Assembly: GCA_900766195.1 (NCBI GenBank)
Contig: CAAFUN010000175.1
Span: 1-21,672, forward strand
Source: an uncultured Bacteroides sp.
GTDB taxonomy: Bacteria > Bacteroidota > Bacteroidia > Bacteroidales > Bacteroidaceae
DNA: 21,672 nucleotides
Direction: 5' to 3'
Below are positions 15,378-21,672 of this stretch, piece by piece (the first letter of the stretch is position 1; every line of letters starts with the position of its first letter). The translations under genes were made by a program, and so were the position numbers. Under the pieces are notes generated by a model, which saw only the letters and a list, made by a program, of their open reading frames with translations, was not told where the DNA came from and made no database searches.

Positions 15378-16637
15378 CTATTTATTACCTTGTATATAAT
15401 TTAACATAATGATTGCCTGGTTATAGTTGTTTATTGCATTGGCATATTGCAAATGAATATCTACAGCCGACTTTAAATTCTGGATATACTCCACATAGTT
15501 AATCTCTCCCTTCTCATAGGAAAGCTGTGAGATTCGCGTCATTTCATCAGCTTGTCTGGTGCCTTGCTGTGTGTAATAATCCAGGCTTTTTTTAGCTTTG
15601 GCATACTCATTGAGATATGTTTGATACTCTTTTTCAATGGCCAACAACGCTTCTTCCTGTTGTACACGTACCAACTCCACTTCACGCTTGGCAGCTCTAG
15701 TCAAAGCACGCTGTCCTCCAAAAAACAGCGGAACGCTCACTCCTACCTCAAAACCCATAAAGCTTCCTTTCTTATAGCGAGATCGGTCTATGTCGTACGG
15801 ATTGAAACCTTTAAGGATGAACTGATTCTTCACAGCCACATTGAAACCGGGCAGATAGCCTTGTTTGACAACACTCAAGTTCTTCTCGCTAACTGTCTTT
15901 TTATTGGCATACATTTCAGCCACAGGACTCTGCCCTACATTAAAGCCATCGGCAAGAAACACCGTTGGCAATACTGACAAAGAGACTTCAGACGGTTCTA
16001 CATAATCAGCACTGTTCATCCACCGTTGGAGGGCAAACTGGATATTCTGATAATCTTTAGCTGCCTTTTGCAATTCAATTTCATTTTCATTATAAAGGCG
16101 CTCGGCATTCATCTGTTCCAATCGTCCGGACTCTCCCGACTTCAGCTTAGCATTAGCCAAGAACAGAAACTTACGATAAATACTGTCTTGTTCCTGCAGG
16201 ATACGTATGTTTTCGCGTGCATACAGCAGACGATAATACAAGCTGCTGATTTCCCGGACAAGTTCGTTGCGACTAACCTCCAGATTACTTCTCTCCAAAT
16301 TGGTCTCTGCTTTCAGCAGTCCATGCCTAGAACCATACAACGTAGGGAAATCAAAACTCTGACTCAAGGAGAAACTATTGTCCGGACTTCCTCCTGATGT
16401 TGGATCCTGAATTAGAGATAGAGTTGTCTTATCAATATTAAAAGCCGTGCCCTGCAACGTTTTGGCCCGTTCAATGGAGATACGTCCCGATTTTAGAGTC
16501 AGGTTGTTTACCATTGCAGAGTCAATGCACTGCTGCAACGACCTCACGGCATGCTGTGCCGACAAACTAAAGGTAAAAGGCATTGCCAAAGTCAGTACAA
16601 CTGATGCGATTATTCTATTTACTTTCATCTTTTTCAT
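15378..16637 (-). CDS. czcC: TolC-like outer membrane channel of the efflux pump (CzcC/CusC family)
   Basis: A 419-aa protein with a cleavable signal (about 1-27, ending FSLSA). The mature protein has the two-fold helical repeat of outer membrane efflux proteins: the first from LQQCIDSAMVNNLTLKSGRI, the second from PVAEMYANKKTVSEKNL, each followed by long helices. VGVSVPLFFGGQRALTRAAKRE (about 296-317) is the typical strand-to-helix passage. It forms the outer membrane exit duct for the pump. Its ATG overlaps the pump gene's stop by ATGA (16634-16637), a strong sign of translational coupling. No defect is seen. Confidence 0.9.
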   Translation of the reverse strand: MKKMKVNRIIASVVLTLAMPFTFSLSAQHAVRSLQQCIDSAMVNNLTLKSGRISIERAKTLQGTAFNIDKTTLSLIQDPTSGGSPDNSFSLSQSFDFPTLYGSRHGLLKAETNLERSNLEVSRNELVREISSLYYRLLYARENIRILQEQDSIYRKFLFLANAKLKSGESGRLEQMNAERLYNENEIELQKAAKDYQNIQFALQRWMNSADYVEPSEVSLSVLPTVFLADGFNVGQSPVAEMYANKKTVSEKNLSVVKQGYLPGFNVAVKNQFILKGFNPYDIDRSRYKKGSFMGFEVGVSVPLFFGGQRALTRAAKREVELVRVQQEEALLAIEKEYQTYLNEYAKAKKSLDYYTQQGTRQADEMTRISQLSYEKGEINYVEYIQNLKSAVDIHLQYANAINNYNQAIIMLNYIQGNK

Positions 16638-19600
16638 TTTTTTGTAAATGTTTTATAGATTGATGGTAATACAAGCAAAGTAAGGATGGTGGCGGTGAGT
16701 AAACCTCCTATCACCACTGTAGCTAAAGGACGTTGCACCTCTGCTCCGTCTCCGGTGGACAATGCCATAGGCAAAAAACCTAATGAAGCCACAAGAGCCG
16801 TCATCACCACAGGACGTAGACGGAGCATACAGCCCTCAATAATACGTTGCCTAATATCTGTCATACCTTCTTTTTGAAACGTATTGAATTGCCCGATAAG
16901 CACAATGCCATTTAGCACGGCAACACCAAACAAAGCTATGAATCCTACTCCTGCCGAGATACTGAACGGCATGCCACGCAACCAAAGAGCAAAGACTCCT
17001 CCGATGGCAGAGAGTGGAATGGCTGAGAAAACAAACAGAGACTCGCGTACATTTTTCAATGTTGCATAGAGCAAGAACAAAATCAGTAATAAAGCTAGCG
17101 GAACAGCTACAATGAGCCTGTCTTTAGCTTCTTTAAGATTCTGAAACTGACCTCCGTAAGTATAGTAATAACCAGTAGGTAACTTCAATTCTTTATCCAG
17201 TATTTGCTGTATATCTGCTACGGTACTCTGTACATCACGTCCTCTGACATTAAAGCCGACGTAGATACGTCGCTGTCCGTCTTCACGGGTCACTTGTGCA
17301 GGAGCATCCTGAAAACTAATTTCGGAGACTTGCGAAAGTGGAATGGTACCTCCCGACGGAAGTGGTAGGTACAGATTTTCAAGAGCGGAAATGTCGTTTC
17401 TCAAATCCTTGTCCATGCGGAGAACCAAATCAAAGCGACGGTCTTCTTCAAATACATATCCTGCCTCACTACCAGCAAAAGCCGTTTTAAGCACCATATT
17501 GGCATCTTTGATGGATATGCCGTACTTGGCAAGCTGATCACGGTTGTACTTCACTTGTATTTGAGGTAATCCCGTAACTTCCTCAACAAACGGATCGGTC
17601 ACCCCATCCACTCGCTTAACCAGAGATGCTACGCGATTGGCCAATGTGCTAAGCTCATCAAGATCGTTACCATAAATTTTTATAGCAACATCCTGCTTTA
17701 TACCTGTAATCAATTCATTGGTACGCATCTGTATGGGCTGTGTCATCTCCACTTCCAGTCCGGGTATCACGCTCATAGATTTCTCCATCTTTTCCATGAG
17801 TTCAGCTGTCGTTTTAGCCGACTTCCACTCCTTCTTCGGGGTAAGAGCAATCATCATGTCGGCTCTCTCTACAGGCATGGGGTCAGTAGGAATCTCCGAA
17901 CTACCTATACGGGTAACTACTTGTTTTACTTCAGGGAATTTCTCTTTTAATATTTTCTCTGCTTGCGTACAACTCTTTATCATCTGAGACAGCGAAGTAC
18001 CCTGAGCCATACTGACTTCAGCAGCAAAGTCCCCTTCTTCAAGATTGGGGATAAACTCTCCTCCCATTCGGTTAAAGACAAACAAACTAATGCCAAAGAG
18101 TACCACCATGCTCACAATTAGTGTTTTGCTCCAATTCAGACTCTTCTCAATAATGGGATGGTAAAAACCGTTCAGCTTATCCATAATGCGGTCCGAAATA
18201 TTACGTTTGTGCTCAGTCTTTTTGCTCAAAAACAAGGCACTGGCCATAGGCACGTAAGTGAGTGATAGAATGAATGCACCCAAAATGGCAAAGAATACCG
18301 TCATTGCCATAGGGCGGAACATCTTACCTTCAATGCCCACTAATGTGAAAAGCGGAATGTACACAATCATAATAATAATTTCGCCGAAAGCGGCACTATT
18401 CCTTATTTTAGATGCTGAGTAATACACCTCACTATCCATCTGTTGTTGAGTGAGATATCCCGCCTGATACTGCCCTTTCGTCACACTAATATGATGGCAG
18501 ACGGCTTCAACAATAATGACGGCACCATCTACAATCAATCCAAAGTCTATTGCCCCCAGGCTCATAAGATTTCCACTCACCCCAAATACACGCATCATAC
18601 CAAAAGCAAAAAGCATGGATAAAGGAATAACCGAAGCTACTACAAGTCCGGCCCTGTAATTTCCCAAGAACAACACAAGAATAAAAATTACGATAAGCCC
18701 CCCCTCAATCAAGTTCCGTGTAATGGTGCTAGTCACTCGATCCACCAGTTGGGTACGGTCAATAAAAGGCTCTATCACCACTCCTTCGGGCAGGCTTTTC
18801 TGAATCTGCACCATGCGTTCCTTTACATTCTTGATGACCTGCTGAAAGTTCTCTCCCTTCAACATCAACGAAATGCCGGCCACTACTTCACCTTCGCCAT
18901 TGCGAGTCACTGCACCATATCTCATGGCACTTCCATATTGCACTTTTGCCACATCGCGCACAAGGATAGGAATACCATTGACCGTTTTCACCGGTATCTT
19001 TTCAATATCTTCCAACGAAGACACAATGCCCAGCCCACGGATGAAATACTGGTTGCTATATTGCTCAATATAACTTCCGCCGGTATTCTCATTATTATTT
19101 TGAAGTGCAGTATAAAGTTCGGGAATAGTAATACCAGCTGCATTGAGTTTATCGGAGTTTACAGCAATCTCATATTGCTTTACATATCCTCCCCATCCAC
19201 TTACTTCGGCCACTCCTTCTGTACCCGAAAGCTGTTTACGTACAATCCAGTCCTGCATGGTGCGCAAATCGGATATACTATACTTGTTTTCATAGCCCTT
19301 CTCGGCACGTATAGTGTAATGGTATATTTCGCCCAGCCCGGTAGTTATAGGAGCCATCCCTATCTTGCCAATACCTTGAGGGATAACTTCTTCAGCTTCC
19401 TTCAGCTGTTGGCTTACTTGCTGTCGCGCCCAATAGATATCGGCATCCTCATTAAATACAAGAGTTATGACAGATAAACCGCTACGGCTGATACTTCGTC
19501 TTTCAATAAGTTTGGGAATATTGGCCAAAGCCATTTCCAAGGGAGTGGTGATAAACTGTTCCACTTCCTGAGCTCCTAACGATGGAGCCTGAGTAATGAC

Positions 19601-19744
19601 CTGAACCTGATTGTTGGTAATATCCGGTGTAGAGTCAAATGGTAATTGAGACAATGAATAGCCCCCCCAAATAATAAGAGCTATGGTCATCACACCAATC
19701 ACCAATTTATTCTCTATCGAGAATTTAATTAGTTTTTGAAACAT
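16634..19744 (-). CDS. czcA: heavy-metal RND efflux pump, CzcA type
   Basis: A 1036-aa inner-membrane antiporter with 12 expected membrane segments and two large periplasmic loops. I chose the ATG at 19744 (MFQKLIKFSIENKLVIG), the family's usual start; 18 further codons upstream are open but hydrophobic and atypical. Membrane segment 4 reads LGAIDFGLIVDGAVIIVEAV with Asp400, Asp406 and Glu413, the same spacing as the essential Asp402, Asp408 and Glu415 of CzcA in Cupriavidus. Cu/Ag pumps of the Cus type have a different segment 4 (Ala/Met-rich, one Asp), so divalent ions such as Zn, Co, Cd or Ni are the more likely substrates. It is the second gene of the operon, 84 bases after the DUF6660 gene. 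Confidence 0.93.
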   Translation of the reverse strand: MFQKLIKFSIENKLVIGVMTIALIIWGGYSLSQLPFDSTPDITNNQVQVITQAPSLGAQEVEQFITTPLEMALANIPKLIERRSISRSGLSVITLVFNEDADIYWARQQVSQQLKEAEEVIPQGIGKIGMAPITTGLGEIYHYTIRAEKGYENKYSISDLRTMQDWIVRKQLSGTEGVAEVSGWGGYVKQYEIAVNSDKLNAAGITIPELYTALQNNNENTGGSYIEQYSNQYFIRGLGIVSSLEDIEKIPVKTVNGIPILVRDVAKVQYGSAMRYGAVTRNGEGEVVAGISLMLKGENFQQVIKNVKERMVQIQKSLPEGVVIEPFIDRTQLVDRVTSTITRNLIEGGLIVIFILVLFLGNYRAGLVVASVIPLSMLFAFGMMRVFGVSGNLMSLGAIDFGLIVDGAVIIVEAVCHHISVTKGQYQAGYLTQQQMDSEVYYSASKIRNSAAFGEIIIMIVYIPLFTLVGIEGKMFRPMAMTVFFAILGAFILSLTYVPMASALFLSKKTEHKRNISDRIMDKLNGFYHPIIEKSLNWSKTLIVSMVVLFGISLFVFNRMGGEFIPNLEEGDFAAEVSMAQGTSLSQMIKSCTQAEKILKEKFPEVKQVVTRIGSSEIPTDPMPVERADMMIALTPKKEWKSAKTTAELMEKMEKSMSVIPGLEVEMTQPIQMRTNELITGIKQDVAIKIYGNDLDELSTLANRVASLVKRVDGVTDPFVEEVTGLPQIQVKYNRDQLAKYGISIKDANMVLKTAFAGSEAGYVFEEDRRFDLVLRMDKDLRNDISALENLYLPLPSGGTIPLSQVSEISFQDAPAQVTREDGQRRIYVGFNVRGRDVQSTVADIQQILDKELKLPTGYYYTYGGQFQNLKEAKDRLIVAVPLALLLILFLLYATLKNVRESLFVFSAIPLSAIGGVFALWLRGMPFSISAGVGFIALFGVAVLNGIVLIGQFNTFQKEGMTDIRQRIIEGCMLRLRPVVMTALVASLGFLPMALSTGDGAEVQRPLATVVIGGLLTATILTLLVLPSIYKTFTKK

Positions 19745-19828
19745 GTGTTGGAAATTTAAATATAACAATAAGTTAGTAAGACTTATCACTATGAGCAATA
19801 AGTCCGGACAAAAACAGAAATGTTATAT

Positions 19829-20149
19829 TTAGGCTTGCGGTGGTCGCCAAAAGTTTTGCTGACAGGACATTGTTTTGTTTTCATCATACAAGACTAGTTC
19901 AGTCACTGATGTACATGCCCCGAAATGAATATCGAGTGTATTGTTTATTATAAAATTGGAATTATGAACATTGGAACAAGCACAGAAAGGAGTACAAGCA
20001 TCCTCTGTAGCCGAATGATCATCGGAATTATTAAGAACTATATTTTCCGTATTATCAATACAAAAGTTCATAAAACCAAGATCGCAATGGCAAGGATGCA
20101 CTGCAAGAAACAAAAAATAAAAGCTTGTTATGAAGATTAGACATTTCAT
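19829..20149 (-). CDS. Cys-rich exported DUF6660-like protein leading the efflux operon
   Basis: A 106-aa protein read from the ATG at 20149 (MKCLIFITSFYFLFLAVHPC); 15 more upstream codons are open but not signal-like. After the signal comes a Cys- and His-rich part: HPCHCDLGFMNFC, then acidic DDHSATEDACTPFCACSNVH, then FGACTS and MSCQQNFWRPP near the end. This layout, with CTPFCxC in the middle and WxPP at the end, is what I recall of DUF6660, a small family found beside CzcA/CusA-type pumps in Bacteroidetes. I infer a periplasmic or membrane-tethered metal-binding or metal-sensing role; none has been shown to my knowledge. It is the first gene of the operon. Confidence 0.78.
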   Translation of the reverse strand: MKCLIFITSFYFLFLAVHPCHCDLGFMNFCIDNTENIVLNNSDDHSATEDACTPFCACSNVHNSNFIINNTLDIHFGACTSVTELVLYDENKTMSCQQNFWRPPQA

Positions 20150-20157
20150 TTCAACAG

Positions 20158-20198
20158 CAAAGATAAAAAATGAATTCGTGCAATTAAGTTGCAATTAA
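20158..20198 (-). promoter_or_regulatory. promoter region of the metal-efflux operon
   Basis: On the minus strand a perfect -7 box TATCTTTG (20165-20158) stands only 8 bases before the ATG at 20149, so the mRNA would be nearly leaderless. There is no good -33 TTTG. In its place two direct copies of GCAATTAA (plus strand 20180-20187 and 20191-20198, 11 bp apart) could be a regulator site. Bacteroidetes promoters with a weak -33 often need an activator (inference). Confidence 0.45.
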
Positions 20199-20388
20199 CC
20201 TTTTTTCATAAGAAAACTTCAAAAAAGAATTTTAGAAAGGAGAAGAAATAAATGTAAACATAAAAACCGATAGAGACAAAAAAACTAAAAAAGTAGGACT
20301 TATTCAGTCAAAATAACGTCATTTTAAAAGATAATTGCTACATTCACCAATCATAAAATTTAATTTATAGTAATCAAATCCATTATTT

Positions 20389-21102
20389 ATGCGTTTTTTT
20401 TATATCTGTCTGCTCTTCACTTGCATGCTTCCCGCGTCATTATTCTCGCAAAGCACAAAAGCCGTAAAAGGAGAAACTTCTTATTCATTTTGGATACATA
20501 CTCCTGAGCAATCTACCGCTGAAAAGCAACCAGTTTTTGTATTCCTTCATGGTCGTAGCCTGTGTGGAAACAATTTAGACAGAGTAAAAAGATATGGTTT
20601 AGTATATGCAATGAACAGAGGTACAGAAGTTCCCGGTATTGTAATAGCTCCTCAGTCTCAACGTAAATGGAATGCGGATAAAGTAATGGAGGTGGTTGAC
20701 TATGTGCTAAAGACTTACCCGGAAGCTGATCCATCAAGAGTATATGTATGTGGCATGAGTCTCGGTGCATACGGAACAATGGAAGTAGCAGGCAAATATC
20801 CTGATCGGATTGCCGCAGCAGTAGCTATTTGCGGTGGAGGTAATGCTGCAGATGCAGCCAACTTATCAAAAGTTCCCATCTGGCTGCACCATGGTACAAG
20901 AGACCGCATCGTACCAATTTCTGAATCTAAGAAAATAATGAATGCCATAAAAAAAGCTAATCCAGATGCTGAGGTTAGTCTGAATGTAATTAAAGGTGGC
21001 ACACACGGCAGTGTAGAAAGACTATTCCATAAATCGGACATCTATGATTGGATGCTAAAGCATCACAAAGAAAAAGCTACAGAAGCTATTGCCATGCGGT
21101 AA
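20389..21102 (+). CDS. secreted alpha/beta hydrolase (esterase-like)
   Basis: A 237-aa protein with a signal peptide (about 1-20, MRFFYICLLFTCMLPASLFS). It has the alpha/beta hydrolase layout: oxyanion region VFLHGRSLCGN (51-61), nucleophile elbow CGMSLGAYG with Ser124 (121-129), Asp172 in HHGTRDRIVP (168-176) and His206 in GGTHGS (203-208). All three catalytic residues are therefore present in order and spacing. The closest group by pattern is the esterase, feruloyl esterase and PHB-depolymerase-like family, often acting on ester substituents of polysaccharides. The substrate is unknown, and no carbohydrate-degradation genes adjoin it. I see no convincing promoter in the 239 bases upstream. 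It is convergent with the feoB remnant. Confidence 0.87.
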   Translation: MRFFYICLLFTCMLPASLFSQSTKAVKGETSYSFWIHTPEQSTAEKQPVFVFLHGRSLCGNNLDRVKRYGLVYAMNRGTEVPGIVIAPQSQRKWNADKVMEVVDYVLKTYPEADPSRVYVCGMSLGAYGTMEVAGKYPDRIAAAVAICGGGNAADAANLSKVPIWLHHGTRDRIVPISESKKIMNAIKKANPDAEVSLNVIKGGTHGSVERLFHKSDIYDWMLKHHKEKATEAIAMR

Positions 21103-21132
21103 AACGGAAATCTATCTGCCGGAAGCATACTT

Positions 21133-21622
21133 TCAGACAAAATGAAATGCTTCCCAAACCAATGTATTCATAAGACATATAAATATCCCGATAAAAAGTG
21201 GAAGGAATGTGCCCAATGAGGTCCACTTCACACTTTCGGTTTCCTTGGTATATAGTATAAATCGTAGTACAACATGGGTTGTAGAGTAAGCTGAACAGCA
21301 TTATATTGATAGCTGTAAGCAATGTCCATCCTCCACGATGCATGATAGTTCCTACTTCCTTACTATTCCCATCAAACAAAACTCCGGAACTACTGACAAA
21401 ACCATCCAGATCGAAAGCCATAGTAGTCAGCATCAAAATAGTAGGAATGACAATCTCATTTGCCGGAATAGCTACAACATAAACCAGAAGAATAACTCCG
21501 TTCAGCCCCATAAATAATCCAAAAGGATCTAATGCAGAACATAGCCACACTGCAAGGCTCTCATTTCCTACGTTTATATTTTCTATAAGCCAGATCATTG
21601 CTGTCCGGAGAAATTTTACCAC
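21133..21622 (-). pseudogene. feoB: degraded 3' fragment of feoB (ferrous iron transporter)
   Basis: The minus strand encodes the last part of a Bacteroides-type FeoB: WLIENINVGNES, LDPFGLFMGLNGVILL, IPANEIVIPTILML, GGWTLLTAINIMLFSLL and NPCCTTIYTIY. The frame then shifts: at about 21247 one extra base (TAC-C-AAG) breaks the usual TIYKET continuation. The +1 frame goes on as KETESVKWTSLGTFLPLFIG and ends WEAFHFV with a stop at 21133-21135, the normal FeoB end. On the 5' side, the conserved AAPAG segment expected before the membrane helix is missing, and in-frame stops occur upstream (for example about 21626). A separate 18-codon frame ends in TAA at 21616-21618. The gene looks both truncated and frameshifted, though its start lies outside the window. 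Confidence 0.82.
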
Positions 21623-21672
21623 AGCTTAAGCTGCGTAGGCCCATCACCCTCCGGAACATTAGCAGTGAGGTC

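Noticed and set aside
15552..15977. 141-codon open frame opposite the outer membrane channel gene
   Set aside because: It is a shadow of the real gene on the minus strand, with no recognisable features.
18749..19477. 242-codon open frame opposite the pump gene
   Set aside because: It is antisense to well-conserved pump sequence and shows no protein family pattern; long antisense frames are common opposite such genes.
1..21672. CRISPR array, tRNA, rRNA, phage or complete insertion sequence
   Set aside because: I saw no regularly spaced repeats, no tRNA cloverleaf, no rRNA sequence and no transposase, integrase or phage structural protein.

Overview
The window looks like chromosomal DNA from a gut Bacteroides or a close relative. 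It is AT-rich. Several promoters fit the Bacteroidetes form (TTTG, about 19 bases, TAnnTTTG). The protein families are typical of the group: DUF3244, DUF3332, DUF6660, a TPR/HTH membrane regulator, and lipoproteins with SPII signals. I see no rRNA, tRNA, CRISPR array, complete insertion sequence or phage gene.

Region by region. (1) 154-2303, minus: a small secreted DUF3244-type protein and, upstream of it, a membrane-anchored TPR regulator with a C-terminal HTH. (2) 2450-6817: a hexuronate module. A LacI-family regulator and uxaB run leftward and uxaC runs rightward, from overlapping divergent promoters with a candidate operator between them. UxaC isomerises glucuronate and galacturonate; UxaB reduces tagaturonate to altronate. 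The later steps (uxaA, kdgK, kdgA) are not in the window. (3) 6915-10324, plus: a WalJ/YycJ-type metallo-beta-lactamase-fold protein, a type II NADH dehydrogenase, a DoxX-family gene broken by one in-frame TAA, and a DUF3332 lipoprotein. (4) 10431-11168, minus: two small proteins. (5) 11169-12578: about 1.4 kb without a convincing gene. It holds a GC-rich palindromic element and a well-supported candidate small RNA (perfect promoter, about 63 nt, intrinsic terminator). (6) 12606-13175, plus: tag, 3-methyladenine DNA glycosylase I. (7) 20149 down to 13372, minus: a heavy-metal efflux operon in the order DUF6660 Cys-rich protein, CzcA-like RND pump, TolC-like outer membrane factor, periplasmic adaptor, PAP2 phosphatase. 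Pump residues match the divalent-cation (Czc/Cnr) type rather than the Cu/Ag (Cus) type. (8) 20389-21102, plus: a secreted alpha/beta hydrolase, convergent with a degraded 3' fragment of feoB at the right edge.

I did not find a clear new defence or mobile system. The best leads for follow-up are the small RNA, the palindromic element, the composition of the metal-efflux operon, the hexuronate control region and the two decayed genes.
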